Source: an uncultured Porphyromonadaceae bacterium
GTDB lineage: Bacteria > Bacteroidota > Bacteroidia > Bacteroidales > Muribaculaceae
Length of the DNA: 28,123 bases
Assembly: GCA_902475285.1 (NCBI GenBank)
Contig: CABRZA010000008.1
Coordinates: forward strand, 1-28,123
Direction: 5' to 3'
Shown: positions 12,669-21,819 of the stretch, one piece after another
How positions within the stretch are numbered: position 1 is the stretch's first letter
Layout of the letters: each line of letters begins with the position of its first letter
Program-made: the position numbers and the translations under genes
Notes under the pieces: generated by a model
What the model saw: only the letters and a program-made list of their open reading frames with translations
Databases searched by the model: none
What the model was told of the DNA's origin: nothing

Positions 12669-14324
12669 TCAATCGTCGTCGTCCTCGGAGGGCGAACGAA
12701 AAATGCTTTTGAGGCCGCGCTGGATGATGTCGATGGATGTGCGGGGGTCGGTTGCGTCGGGGTTCTCGTTCTCGTAACCGTCGTAACCGTCGGCATCGTC
12801 GGGGCCGAAGGCGTCGATTGGCTGTCGGTCATCGTCGTCGTATTCGACGTCGCGGCTGCGTGGATCGTTGTCCGCAACAGGCTGAACCTTTGCGGCCTTG
12901 TCCTTTTTCCGGCCGAATATGCCACCGAAAAGTCCTCCTCGGCGTTCGCGGGGACGGGGTTCTTCCTCGTCGTCGTCTTTTAGGAGGTCGTCGTCGTTGT
13001 CGTCGATGTCGCGGCGGGAACGTGCGGCACGCTCGCGGCGCAGCTCTTCCTCCTGGAGGCGCCGGCGCTGCTCTTCGCGGCGGCGGTCTTCGATGTCGGC
13101 GCGTTCGCGGGCCTTGCGCTCCTCTTCGAGGATGCGTATCTGCTCGGCGGTGTTGTCGGAGCGGGAGGCGGCATCATAGTCGGTGTCGTCCTCGTCGTCG
13201 GGTGCGGCGGGATCGCATAGGCAGTCGAATGGTATTGTTCGTGCGGCGGCCATTAGGAGAGCGACGACGTCGATGTTGTCGGCGTTGTTTCGGCCGGCGA
13301 CTCGGAAAGTGATGTCGCGTGGCATGTCGGCGATGCGTACGGAGGCCTTGCTCTGGTTTTCGAACTGCTTAACGAAGGCGCGTGTGTGTGAGCCGCCGCC
13401 AGTGAGGACAACCTTCGAGAGTGCCTCGGTTTTATAACCGACGTTTTCGAGCTGGGCGAGGACGTTGGCCACGATTTCGCCGGCGCGGCTGTTGATATAG
13501 TTGGCGGCGAGCTCGGCGTTTGGAATGTCGGCGCCCTTGGCCATATCTTTTTTGAGTGCTTCGGCGGCGTCTTCGGTAATGGCGAGGCCGGCCATGAGGT
13601 CGAAGGTAATTAGTCGGCTTCCCATGGGTATGGTGCACAGGAAGGCGAGTCCGCCGTCCTTGTAGACGGTTACGGTTGTAGTTTCGGCGCCTAAGTCGAC
13701 CACGGCTGCGCCGAGCTCGCGCTCGTCGGGAGTGAGGACGAATTCGGAAACGGCCGTTGGGCGGATGATATAGTGTATGTGGTCGGGGGCGATGTCGCCG
13801 TACTGGACGCGCTGGAGGTTCTGGCGTGTCTCGCGGCCGCATGCTATCATCACGAAGTCGCCTCGGAAGTCGGTGCAGAAAATTCCTTCGGGCTTGCGTG
13901 TGGGGGCGTTGTTGACGTAGAAAATGCGTGGGACGACGTCCTCGATGTTCTTGTGTCCCATGAAGTCGTGGCTTGCCTCGTTTCGGAGGCGGTTGACGAT
14001 GTCTTCCTTAATCTCGCACTCGCAGGTGAACTTCATCGATGCTGAAGCGAGGATGCCGGTCATGGATCGGCCGCCGATGGCGACGCCAGCGCCGCACACT
14101 CTGTCGGGAACTACGCCGGAAGCCTTCTCGACGCGTGAGAGGAGGGTGTTTACGGCCGCCGTGACGTCGCGGATGTTCTGCACGCGGCCGTAGCGGACGG
14201 TATTGACGCACGGGAGCTCTTCGACGGCGAGCACCGTGAGGCCGTCGTGACGAGAGTAACGCCCGACGGCGCACTTTATCTTCGACGACGATATTTCGAA
14301 AACGGCTATTGACTTGGGTTCCAT
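12669..14324 (-). CDS. ftsA: cell division protein FtsA with a long charged C-terminal extension
   Basis: FtsA, the actin-like protein that anchors FtsZ to the membrane. I start it at ATG 14322-14324 (MEPKSIAVFEISSSKIKCAVG), seven bases after ftsQ; the open frame further upstream is spurious. Actin-fold motifs are the phosphate-1 loop (6-20), GAAVVDLGAETTTVTVY (205-221) and VVLTGGGSHTRAF (305-317). The fold ends near residue 370. It is followed by about 180 low-complexity residues: an acidic patch, a Glu/Arg-rich probable coiled coil (394-435), more Asp/Glu, GGLFGGIFGRKK (463-474), another acidic run, and a possible amphipathic helix, IDIIQRGLKSIF (531-542), which would be the membrane anchor. 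The total of 551 residues is clearly longer than the roughly 420 of E. coli FtsA. Confidence 0.95.
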   Translation of the reverse strand: MEPKSIAVFEISSSKIKCAVGRYSRHDGLTVLAVEELPCVNTVRYGRVQNIRDVTAAVNTLLSRVEKASGVVPDRVCGAGVAIGGRSMTGILASASMKFTCECEIKEDIVNRLRNEASHDFMGHKNIEDVVPRIFYVNNAPTRKPEGIFCTDFRGDFVMIACGRETRQNLQRVQYGDIAPDHIHYIIRPTAVSEFVLTPDERELGAAVVDLGAETTTVTVYKDGGLAFLCTIPMGSRLITFDLMAGLAITEDAAEALKKDMAKGADIPNAELAANYINSRAGEIVANVLAQLENVGYKTEALSKVVLTGGGSHTRAFVKQFENQSKASVRIADMPRDITFRVAGRNNADNIDVVALLMAAARTIPFDCLCDPAAPDDEDDTDYDAASRSDNTAEQIRILEEERKARERADIEDRRREEQRRRLQEEELRRERAARSRRDIDDNDDDLLKDDDEEEPRPRERRGGLFGGIFGRKKDKAAKVQPVADNDPRSRDVEYDDDDRQPIDAFGPDDADGYDGYENENPDATDPRTSIDIIQRGLKSIFRSPSEDDDD

Positions 14325-14331
14325 GGTCGGA

Positions 14332-15192
14332 TTAATTCTTGGGTTGAGAGGTTGGAGTATAGATGTTGTCGTGAGGCTCGAGGACATTGTCGTCGATGTC
14401 GAGCTCGCCCGTCTGCTCCTCGACAACGGGGATGGGTACCGGCTCGGCGGCTTTGTCGCGACGGGTGGCCACTACTCGCCCGCGCCACTTCACGGCGACG
14501 GTGTCGTAGAGCTCCCATCCGCGTGTGGGGGCCACATGGCGGTAGAATGCACGGAGACGCCGGAACTTGTCGTCGACGTCGGCGGTGTCGCCGAAGTTTA
14601 CCACATGGCCCACGATAGTGGGGACGATGATGATGTTACCGTCGGGTTCCTGTGTGACCGTGGCCACCATCGCTCCAATGCGTGGATTGGAGGCGATTCT
14701 GTCGAGGAGGGGGAGGAGGCGGTGTGCGGGATGGACGCTGTCGAAAGTGCCCACAAGGACCGGGACGTCGATGTGGTATCGGAGCTCGGCGCCAATGCTC
14801 TTGCCCTCGACGTTGATGTAGTAGCTGGGCCTGTTTGTGTCGAAGACCCTTGCCACGGGTACCATAGGCTCGACGTAGACGCGAACCACGCCGTCGGCGC
14901 CCAGGCTCACGTTGGCCGACTGGAACTTGTCGGCGCGGCGCAGTCGGCTCTCCACGTCGCCGATGGGGAAGCGGTACTGCAAGCAACGCTTCACGGTGTC
15001 GGGGTCGATTCCGCTCTCGGCGATGACGTCGGAGACTCCGACGAATCGCGACTGCGGGTCGGAGAGAGTGACTTCGAGTCCCCGAACGTGCGCGTCGCGT
15101 GCCATCCGCGCCGTCAGGGGGAGCGCGAAGCAGCAGTAGGCAATCATGAGGATTGTCAATACGCACATTATCACCGACTTCTTTGTCATCAT
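14332..15192 (-). CDS. ftsQ: cell division protein FtsQ/DivIB
   Basis: A 286-residue bitopic protein: a short cytoplasmic Lys-rich start, one membrane helix (about residues 6-25), then a periplasmic POTRA-like region (GLEVTLSDPQSRFVGVSDVIAESGID) and a beta domain. The low sequence similarity of FtsQ proteins means the call rests on position (between murC and ftsA), topology and the POTRA pattern. FtsQ joins FtsB and FtsL in the complex that regulates septal wall synthesis. The last 30 or so residues are acidic and Pro-rich. It starts 10 bp after murC and ends 7 bp before ftsA. Confidence 0.9.
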   Translation of the reverse strand: MMTKKSVIMCVLTILMIAYCCFALPLTARMARDAHVRGLEVTLSDPQSRFVGVSDVIAESGIDPDTVKRCLQYRFPIGDVESRLRRADKFQSANVSLGADGVVRVYVEPMVPVARVFDTNRPSYYINVEGKSIGAELRYHIDVPVLVGTFDSVHPAHRLLPLLDRIASNPRIGAMVATVTQEPDGNIIIVPTIVGHVVNFGDTADVDDKFRRLRAFYRHVAPTRGWELYDTVAVKWRGRVVATRRDKAAEPVPIPVVEEQTGELDIDDNVLEPHDNIYTPTSQPKN

Positions 15193-15202
15193 ACGGGTTG
15201 GG

Positions 15203-16600
15203 TCAACGGTTCTTTGCGGCGGTATCCTTGCAACCGAGTGCCTCCACGAGGCGGGGCACGTAGAGGTTTAGGTCGCCGGCACCGGCCGTCAATAGGACTT
15301 CAAAGTTACTCATTTTCATTGTTTCGACAAAATCTTCTTTTGAAATCATACGCTTTTGAGCACATTTTACTTTGTCGAAAATGGTTTTTGAGCTTATTCC
15401 GGGTATGGGTTGCTCGCGGGCCGGGTATAGGTCGATGAGAATCACTTCGTCGGCGGCTGATAGAGCGTCGGCGAACTCGTCGGCGAAGTCGCGGGTGCGC
15501 GAGTATAGGTGCGGCTGGAATGCCACCGTGAGTTTGCGGCGGGGATAGAGGGCGCGCACGGAAGCTATGCTCTGGCGCAGCTCGTCGGGATGGTGGGCGT
15601 AGTCGTCGATTATGGCGCGGCCGGGCTCTTTGAGGTGGAACTCGAAGCGGCGTTCCACGCCGGGATATGATGCCATGGCGCGTCGCGCCAGCTCGGGGGT
15701 GAGCTCGCCGGTGAGCCACACGGCTGCAAGGGCAGCGACGGCGTTGTCGATGTTTATGTCGACGGGCACGCCGAGCTCAATGTCGGTGATGCGGCCTTCG
15801 GGGTGGACGAAGTCGAAGACTATTGTTCCGTCGCCGACGCGGACATTTGAGGCGTGGAAGTCGCCGTCGTTGCGGCCGAATGTGTAGACGCGTACGCCCT
15901 CGGCGGGACGGGGCCGGAGCTTGAGGCCCGTGCGGACAATCAGAGCGCCGTCGGGGCGGATGAGCTCGGTGAAGTGGGCGAAGCTTTCGAGATATGCTTC
16001 CTCGGTGCCGTAGATGTCGAGGTGGTCGGGGTCGGTGGCGTTGACCACGGCGATGTATGGCGTGAGCTGATGGAAGGAGCGGTCGTACTCGTCGGCCTCG
16101 ACGACGCTCCACGGCGACGTGGCCGAGAGCATGAGGTTGGAGTTGTAGCCTTTGAGGATGCCTCCGAGGAATGCGTTGCACCCGGTATCGGAGCAGTGGA
16201 GGATGTGTGCGGCCATCGAGGATGTCGTGGTCTTTCCGTGCGTGCCGGAGAAGCAGAGGCTTTTCGATGCGCGTGTGACCTGTCCGAGCACCCATGCGCG
16301 CTTGCGGAGCTCGAAACCGTGCTCGCGGAAGAAGGATAGCACCTTGTTGTCGGCGGGTATGGCCGGGGTGTATACGGCGAGGGTTCCGTCGGGGAGGCGG
16401 AACTCGGGCGGGATGGCGTCGATGCAGTCGTCGTAGCTCACGCGTGCTCCTTCGGCTACGAGGTCGGCGGTGAGAGCCGAGGGTGTGCGGTCGTAGCCGG
16501 CCACTGGGAGGGCCTTCGACATATAGAAGCGAGCCAGAGCGGCCATGCCTATGCCGCCTGCGCCTACGAAATATACTCTTTGTGTGTCGTTAAGTTCCAT
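15203..16600 (-). CDS. murC: UDP-N-acetylmuramate--L-alanine ligase
   Basis: MurC adds L-Ala to UDP-MurNAc in the cytoplasm, using ATP, the first step of stem peptide building. I start the 465-residue protein at ATG 16598-16600 (MELNDTQRVYFVGAGGIGM). The frame runs open to 17227, but that part is Arg/His/Pro-rich antisense-like text inside murG. The Rossmann motif GAGGIGM is near the start, the ATP loop GTHGKTT is at 119-125, and the EADEYDRSF and DDYAHHPDE motifs of Mur ligases are present. The C-terminal domain reads normally to the end (AGDLNLYVPRLVEAL). It follows murG by 35 bp. Confidence 0.97.
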   Translation of the reverse strand: MELNDTQRVYFVGAGGIGMAALARFYMSKALPVAGYDRTPSALTADLVAEGARVSYDDCIDAIPPEFRLPDGTLAVYTPAIPADNKVLSFFREHGFELRKRAWVLGQVTRASKSLCFSGTHGKTTTSSMAAHILHCSDTGCNAFLGGILKGYNSNLMLSATSPWSVVEADEYDRSFHQLTPYIAVVNATDPDHLDIYGTEEAYLESFAHFTELIRPDGALIVRTGLKLRPRPAEGVRVYTFGRNDGDFHASNVRVGDGTIVFDFVHPEGRITDIELGVPVDINIDNAVAALAAVWLTGELTPELARRAMASYPGVERRFEFHLKEPGRAIIDDYAHHPDELRQSIASVRALYPRRKLTVAFQPHLYSRTRDFADEFADALSAADEVILIDLYPAREQPIPGISSKTIFDKVKCAQKRMISKEDFVETMKMSNFEVLLTAGAGDLNLYVPRLVEALGCKDTAAKNR

Positions 16601-16635
16601 TGTGCTGGGATAATGAATGGTTGGTGGGGCGTGTT

Positions 16636-17760
16636 TCACCGTCGGGCGGCCTCCATGACGATTCGCGCTATGGCGTCGTCGCTGTCGGGGAGTGCCATCT
16701 CTGCAATGTTGCGCGATAGGATTGCCAGGGTGTCGGGGTTCTCGACCACTGTCGCGGCCTCGACCCAGAGTTTTTCGGGAGCGTCGGCGTCGAGCACCAT
16801 GCCGGCAGCACCGCGTGAGGCGAGGGCTTCGGCGTTGTGGCGCTGGTGGTCTTCGGCAACGTTGGGCGAGGGAACGAGTATTGCGGGTTTGCCCAGGAGC
16901 TCGAGCTCGCTTATTGTTCCGGCTCCGGCGCGTGCCACCACGAGGTCGGCGGCGCGGTAGGTGAGGGCCATGTCGGATATGAACTCGGTGCATCGCACGT
17001 TGTCGGCGGGATGGGAGGCGAGAGCCTCGGCGCAGTCGGCGTAGTGCGATCGGCCTGTCTGCCAAAGCACGTTGAATGGCGAACGTTGGGCTCGTCCGGA
17101 TTGCAGGGCGGCTATGACTGTGGCGTTGAGGGTACCCGCGCCGAGGCTGCCTCCCACGAAGAGCACCAGCGGGAGGTCGGTCTTGAAGCTGAGTGCTTCC
17201 TTGGCGGCGTCGGGCGAGAGGTCGCACTCGAGCAGACTGCGGCGCACGGGGTTGCCTGTCATTACGATTTTGTCGGCGGGGAAGAATCGCTCGAGGTCCG
17301 GGTAGGCCACGCAGACGGCTGCGGCATTCTTTGCCAGAATCTTGTTGGTGACGCCGGGGTAGGAGTTCTGCTCCTGCAATACCGTCGGGACGCCGGCGTG
17401 CTGAGCTGCTTTGAGGACGGGGCCGGATGCGTATCCACCTACACCTACGGCTACGTCGGGGCTGAAGTCGGCCACTATGCGGCGGGCCTTGCGCATGCTG
17501 CGGAAGAGCTTGAATAGCACGCCGATGTTGCGCCAGAGGTGACGACGGTCGAACCCGGCCACTGGGAGGCCGATGATTTCGTAGCCGGCGGCGGGGACGC
17601 GTTCCATCTCCATGCGGCCTTCTGCACCGACGAAAAGAATTTCGGCGCGAGGGTCGCGGCGGCGTATGGCGTCGGCAATCGACAGCGCCGGGAAAATATG
17701 TCCTCCAGTGCCACCTCCGCTGATGAGAACGCGGAGCGGGGTGTTGGTGCTTTCTGTCAT
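16636..17760 (-). CDS. murG: undecaprenyl-PP-MurNAc-pentapeptide GlcNAc transferase
   Basis: MurG converts lipid I to lipid II by adding GlcNAc on the inner face of the membrane. I choose ATG 17758-17760 (MTESTNTPLRVLISGGGTGGH), giving 374 residues; the open frame before it is spurious. The glycine loop GGGTGGH is at 15-21, QEQNSYPGVTNK and the C-terminal donor-binding block AGAGTISELELLGKPAILVP are intact, and SPNVAEDHQRHNA follows. It lies between ftsW and murC, as usual for the phylum. Confidence 0.97.
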   Translation of the reverse strand: MTESTNTPLRVLISGGGTGGHIFPALSIADAIRRRDPRAEILFVGAEGRMEMERVPAAGYEIIGLPVAGFDRRHLWRNIGVLFKLFRSMRKARRIVADFSPDVAVGVGGYASGPVLKAAQHAGVPTVLQEQNSYPGVTNKILAKNAAAVCVAYPDLERFFPADKIVMTGNPVRRSLLECDLSPDAAKEALSFKTDLPLVLFVGGSLGAGTLNATVIAALQSGRAQRSPFNVLWQTGRSHYADCAEALASHPADNVRCTEFISDMALTYRAADLVVARAGAGTISELELLGKPAILVPSPNVAEDHQRHNAEALASRGAAGMVLDADAPEKLWVEAATVVENPDTLAILSRNIAEMALPDSDDAIARIVMEAARR

Positions 17761-17789
17761 AGTGGTTTTATTTTTCAATTCATTTAACG

Positions 17790-17803
17790 GCCGCCGTGGC
17801 GGC
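17790..17803. other. short hairpin in the ftsW-murG gap
   Basis: GCCGC and GCGGC (17790-17794, 17799-17803) pair around a four-base loop in the 48-bp gap, the longest gap inside the dcw unit. There is no T run directly after it on the minus strand, so a full terminator is unlikely; it might mark an RNA-processing or stability site. Confidence 0.35.
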
Positions 17804-17808
17804 ATTGT

Positions 17809-19164
17809 TTATTCGGCGGGAGCCGTTTCGGGTGCCTGCTGGCGCTGCACATCCTTGGTATGGACTGCATGGCGGGCGCAGCTGAGCATGATGCCGAAAG
17901 CCATCGACGTGGTTATCACCGATATGCCGCCCTTTGATATCAGCGGCAGCGGCTGGCCCGACACAGGGAAGACTCCCGTGACGATGGCCATGTGATAGAG
18001 CGCCTGGAAGACGATGACGAATGCGCAGCCCATGGTGAGGATGCCGGGGAGATTGTCGCGGAATTTCAGCGACAGGGTGGCGCTGCGCCCGAGCAGCCAC
18101 ATATAGACCGAGAGGAGGAGCAGGCCTCCGAGCAAGCCCCACTCTTCGACGATGATGGCGTAGACGTAGTCGGAGTATGCCAGGGGAAGGCGGGCGTTCT
18201 CGCGCGACTTGCCCACGCCCACGCCTATGATGTGTCCGCGGGCTTGGGCAATGTAGCTAAGCTGTTCCTGCTGGTGGTCGAGGCTGAAAGGCTCGAGGTG
18301 CTTGCCTCCGCGCCAGTGGTTTTCAAGACGCGCGTTCCACACCCTTCCGCGGCCGGAGCCGTTCACCGAGTCGGCCTCGGCATGGTTGAGACGGTTTATG
18401 AGTTCCTGTCGTTCGGTGATTTTCACGTCCTCGTCGGCATGCGTTTTGTAGTAGTACCCAGCTCCGCCGAGGGCGCCGACAACGGCCACGGCGATGAGGA
18501 ATTTTTTCCATCCCATGCCTCCGACGAGCATCATCGAGAAGCCCACGCAGGTGACTATGATGGTGTTCGAGAGGCCCTGTGTGAAGAGCAGGCCGTCGCT
18601 CACCAGGAGGAGAGCCATGGCCATCCACCATCCGGCCCATGTGATGTCGTGCTTTCCCCGGATTCGAGTCTGGTCGAGGATGTAGGCCATGCCCAGCGCT
18701 ATGCCGAGTTTCATGAACTCTGCCGGGAGGATGGTGACGCCCATCACTTTGAGGGCTCTTGCGGCACCGTTGATGGATGTTTCTTCGGCACCGGCAAAGC
18801 GGACGTAGACCATCATGGCTATCGAACCGACGACATAGAAGGGTATTGCGGCGAATATCTTCTTGTAGGGCACATATTGCAGGCCGAGCATGATGAGGAG
18901 TCCGAAGCCGAGGAAGCGGGAGTGGCGCAGAATGGGATAGAAGACGTTGTGGGACGGCACTTCCTGTATGGATGCCGAGAACAGCTCGAGTATAGCCACC
19001 ATAACCAGGACGAGGTATATGCCCCAGATGTGGTGGTCGATTCGTTTCTTAACTGCGGGAGCTTCGGCACGCGGGGAGGCGCCGTTTGCGGCGTCGGGAG
19101 CGGGAATGTTGTTTTCGCGACCGCCGAGGGCTGTTTCGGCGGCGGAGGTCAGGAGGTCCGACAT
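17809..19164 (-). CDS. ftsW: septal peptidoglycan polymerase FtsW (SEDS family)
   Basis: FtsW polymerises glycan strands from lipid II at the septum together with the FtsI transpeptidase. The 451-residue protein has a cytoplasmic N-terminal tail of about 43 residues, then roughly ten membrane segments. A long extracytoplasmic loop (around residues 250-310) precedes the family block GHIIGVGVGKSRENARLPLAYSDYVYAIIVEEWGLLG. The late motif PLPLISKGGIS corresponds to the PF-S-YGGSS motif of proteobacterial FtsW. RodA is the alternative, but the placement between murD and murG in the dcw cluster favours FtsW. Confidence 0.95.
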   Translation of the reverse strand: MSDLLTSAAETALGGRENNIPAPDAANGASPRAEAPAVKKRIDHHIWGIYLVLVMVAILELFSASIQEVPSHNVFYPILRHSRFLGFGLLIMLGLQYVPYKKIFAAIPFYVVGSIAMMVYVRFAGAEETSINGAARALKVMGVTILPAEFMKLGIALGMAYILDQTRIRGKHDITWAGWWMAMALLLVSDGLLFTQGLSNTIIVTCVGFSMMLVGGMGWKKFLIAVAVVGALGGAGYYYKTHADEDVKITERQELINRLNHAEADSVNGSGRGRVWNARLENHWRGGKHLEPFSLDHQQEQLSYIAQARGHIIGVGVGKSRENARLPLAYSDYVYAIIVEEWGLLGGLLLLSVYMWLLGRSATLSLKFRDNLPGILTMGCAFVIVFQALYHMAIVTGVFPVSGQPLPLISKGGISVITTSMAFGIMLSCARHAVHTKDVQRQQAPETAPAE

Positions 19165-19200
19165 GATTTGAGAAGGGAGTTGGAGGATTGATAATAAGGT

Positions 19201-20559
19201 TTATTTAGCTTCGAGGGCGTGTACGGCTGCTTTGAACTGTCGGCCTCGGTCTTCGTAGCTCTTGAAAAGGTCGAAACTTGCGCAGCATGGCGATAGCAGT
19301 ACGGTGTCGCCGGCATTGGCGAGGCTGCGGCATGCCTCGACGGCGTCGGCGAGGGTATGTGTGTCGGTCACGGGGACGATGCCGGAGAAGAAGTCGACGA
19401 TTTTGGCGTTGTCGACGCCCATTGCGACGATGGCCTTCACCTTTTCCTTAACCAGGGGGAGGATTTCGGAGTAGTCGTTGCCTTTGTCCTTGCCGCCGAG
19501 AATGAGCACCGTGGGGCGGTCCATGGCCTCGAGGGCATACCAGCATGAGTTAACGTTGGTTGCCTTGCTGTCGTTTATCCATCGTACACCGTCGATGTCG
19601 GCGGTGAATTCGAGGCGGTGCTCCACGCCGTGGAAGTCGGCGAGGGCGGCACGGATGTCGTCGCGTCGGATGTCGAAGAGACAAGCCGAGAGGCCGGCCG
19701 CCATGGAGTTGAACACGTTGTGGAGTCCGTTTAGGGCGAGGTCGGCGCGGGGCATAGTCATGCAGGTGCCCGGGGTGTTGAACACGAGTTCGTTCTCGGC
19801 GTCGACGTATGCCGCGGTGTCGGTTTCGCAATGTTCGGCGAAGGGGAGCATGCGTGCTTCGGTGACCACGTGGCGGAGCTGCTCGTTGATTACGGGGTCG
19901 TCCTGCCAGAAGATGAAGACGTCCTGCGGGGTCATGTTCTGCAAGATGCGGAACTTTGCGTTGACATAGTTCTGCATGCGGTGCTCGTAGCGGTCGAGGT
20001 GGTCGGGAGTGATGTTGAGCATCACGGCGACGTTGGCCTTGAAGTCGTACATGTTGTCGAGCTGGAAGCTGCTGAGCTCCACCACATACACAGCGTGCGG
20101 GTCGCGCGCTACCTGCCAAGCGAGGCTCTTGCCTATGTTTCCGGCCAGCGACGCGTCGATGCCGGCGCGGCACAGGATGTGGTGTATGAGCATCGTCGTG
20201 GTAGTCTTGCCGTTGCTGCCGGTGATGCACACCATCTTGGAGTCGGTATAACGGCCGGCGAACTCTATTTCGCTGATAATTGGGATGTTCTTTTCGTGAG
20301 CGGCGCGCACGACGGGAGCGTCGGCCGGGATGCCGGGGCTTTTGACGATTTCGTCGGCGTCGAGAATTAGAGCGAGGGTATGTCCGCCCTCCTCGAAGGC
20401 TATGCCCTCGTCCTCGAGCACCTTGCGGTAGCGGGGAGATATTGTGCCGCTGTCGCTCAGCAGCACGTCCATGCCTCGGTCCTTGGCAAGAACGGCGGCG
20501 CCGGTGCCGCTTTCGCCGGCACCGAGCACCACAAGGCGTCGGGTCTTTGTATCAGTCAT
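19201..20559 (-). CDS. murD: UDP-N-acetylmuramoyl-L-alanine--D-glutamate ligase
   Basis: MurD adds D-Glu to UDP-MurNAc-L-Ala in the cytoplasm. The 452-residue protein has the N-terminal UDP-binding loop GAGESGTG (13-20), the ATP loop GSNGKTT at 114-120, the LNITPDHLDRY motif of Mur ligases, the WINDSKATN segment, and the C-terminal SPCCASFDLFKSYEDRGRQF block that is diagnostic of MurD. Length is usual. It follows mraY by 6 bp and precedes ftsW by 36 bp. Confidence 0.97.
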   Translation of the reverse strand: MTDTKTRRLVVLGAGESGTGAAVLAKDRGMDVLLSDSGTISPRYRKVLEDEGIAFEEGGHTLALILDADEIVKSPGIPADAPVVRAAHEKNIPIISEIEFAGRYTDSKMVCITGSNGKTTTTMLIHHILCRAGIDASLAGNIGKSLAWQVARDPHAVYVVELSSFQLDNMYDFKANVAVMLNITPDHLDRYEHRMQNYVNAKFRILQNMTPQDVFIFWQDDPVINEQLRHVVTEARMLPFAEHCETDTAAYVDAENELVFNTPGTCMTMPRADLALNGLHNVFNSMAAGLSACLFDIRRDDIRAALADFHGVEHRLEFTADIDGVRWINDSKATNVNSCWYALEAMDRPTVLILGGKDKGNDYSEILPLVKEKVKAIVAMGVDNAKIVDFFSGIVPVTDTHTLADAVEACRSLANAGDTVLLSPCCASFDLFKSYEDRGRQFKAAVHALEAK

Positions 20560-20565
20560 TGCAGA

Positions 20566-21816
20566 TCAACGTATTTTTAGGGTCACAAAAGTGATAACTG
20601 CCAGAATAATTCCCACAATCCAGAAGCGGGTGACAATCTTCTGCTCGGCAATGGCGCGGAATGGGCGCTTGATGAGGCATTCGGGTGCGGCTGCGGCATC
20701 GATCTGGAAGTGGTGGTGGAGGGGCGACATCTTGAACACCCTCTTTCCCTTGGTGCGCTTGAACCACGACACCTGGATTATGACCGAGAGGTCTTCGATG
20801 TAGAAGAGGGCGCAGAGTATGGGGAGGAGCAGCTCCTTGTGTATCAAAATGGCCGAGGTGGCAATTACGCCGCCGAGCATTAGGCTGCCGGTGTCGCCCA
20901 TGAAAACCTGTGCGGGCGAGGCGTTGTACCACAGGAAGCCCACGAGCGCTCCGACGAATGCTGCCATGTAGACCACCATCTCCTCGGAGCCGGGCACATA
21001 CATTATATTAAGGTATGCGGAGTAGATGATGTTTCCGCCGAGGTATGCCATCACCGCCAGCGCGGTGCCCGATATTGCCGAGAGGCCGGCGCACATGCCG
21101 TCGAGGCCGTCGTTGAGGTTTGCGCCGTTGCTCGTGGCGGCTACGATGAATATGGTCACAAGCAGAAACACCAACCAACCGCCGGCTTCGGCGTGGCGCC
21201 CCATCCATGCGGTGAGCCAGGAGTAGTTGAAGTTGTTGTTCTTCACGAAGGGTATGGTGGTCTGGGGGCTTTTGGTGGTGTTGTCCTCCTGGTATATCAC
21301 CTCTTCCACGCGGTTTGTTTCGGCGCTTATCACCTCGGAGTTCTCCACGATGGTCATGTGTGGGTTGAAGTACATTGTGCCGGCGACGATGAGCGCTATG
21401 CCCACCTGGCCGATGATTTTGTACTTGCCCTTTATGCCGTCCTTGTTGTGCTTCTTCCACTTCTTGTAGTCGTCGAGGAGGCCTATCGCACCGAGCCACA
21501 CCGTGGCCAGAAGCATGAGAATCATATAGACGTTGGTGAGGTTGCCGATGAGAAGGCACGGTATCACTATGCTTATAATCAGGATAATACCGCCCATGGT
21601 GGGTGTGCCTTTCTTTTTCAGCTGCCCTTCGAGGTCGAGGTCGCGGATAATCTCGCCGATCTGCATCTGTTGCAGACGTCGGATGATGTACTTGCCGGCA
21701 ATCATTGCCAGCAGGAGGGCGAGCACGAATGCCGCTCCCGAACGGAAGGTTATATATGTCATCAGGCGAGCGCCCGGAAGGCTGCCCTGGAGTGCGTTGA
21801 AGAGGGTGTAGAGCAT
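20566..21816 (-). CDS. mraY: phospho-MurNAc-pentapeptide translocase MraY
   Basis: MraY transfers phospho-MurNAc-pentapeptide to undecaprenyl phosphate, forming lipid I in the inner membrane. The 416-residue polytopic protein carries GTPTMGG (70-76), LDDYKK with Asp115 and Asp116, NLNDGLDG (233-240), FMGDTGSL, and the SPLHHHFQ signature. A soluble stretch of about 50 residues (roughly 150-205) between membrane segments makes it longer than the 360-residue E. coli protein, as is common in Bacteroidetes. It starts 3 bp after murE. Confidence 0.97.
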   Translation of the reverse strand: MLYTLFNALQGSLPGARLMTYITFRSGAAFVLALLLAMIAGKYIIRRLQQMQIGEIIRDLDLEGQLKKKGTPTMGGIILIISIVIPCLLIGNLTNVYMILMLLATVWLGAIGLLDDYKKWKKHNKDGIKGKYKIIGQVGIALIVAGTMYFNPHMTIVENSEVISAETNRVEEVIYQEDNTTKSPQTTIPFVKNNNFNYSWLTAWMGRHAEAGGWLVFLLVTIFIVAATSNGANLNDGLDGMCAGLSAISGTALAVMAYLGGNIIYSAYLNIMYVPGSEEMVVYMAAFVGALVGFLWYNASPAQVFMGDTGSLMLGGVIATSAILIHKELLLPILCALFYIEDLSVIIQVSWFKRTKGKRVFKMSPLHHHFQIDAAAAPECLIKRPFRAIAEQKIVTRFWIVGIILAVITFVTLKIR

Positions 21817-21819
21817 GGC

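Noticed and set aside
16601..17227. Long N-terminal extension of murC
   Set aside because: The extra 209 codons lie inside murG and are Arg/His/Pro-rich, as expected from an out-of-frame reading; MELNDTQRVYFVGAGGIGM is the normal MurC start.
17900..17940. FtsW motif PLPLISKGGIS instead of the YGGSS type as a defect
   Set aside because: Bacteroidetes FtsW proteins commonly vary here; other conserved blocks are intact.
19020..19164. Charged/Ala-rich N-terminal tail of FtsW as a sign of a wrong start
   Set aside because: Codon use stays typical up to the ATG at 19164 and cytoplasmic tails of this length occur in the phylum; I see no better start closer to the first membrane helix.
20566..21816. 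MraY insertion of about 50 residues as a novel domain
   Set aside because: All catalytic motifs flank it normally, and a longer loop at this place is, to my knowledge, usual for Bacteroidetes MraY.
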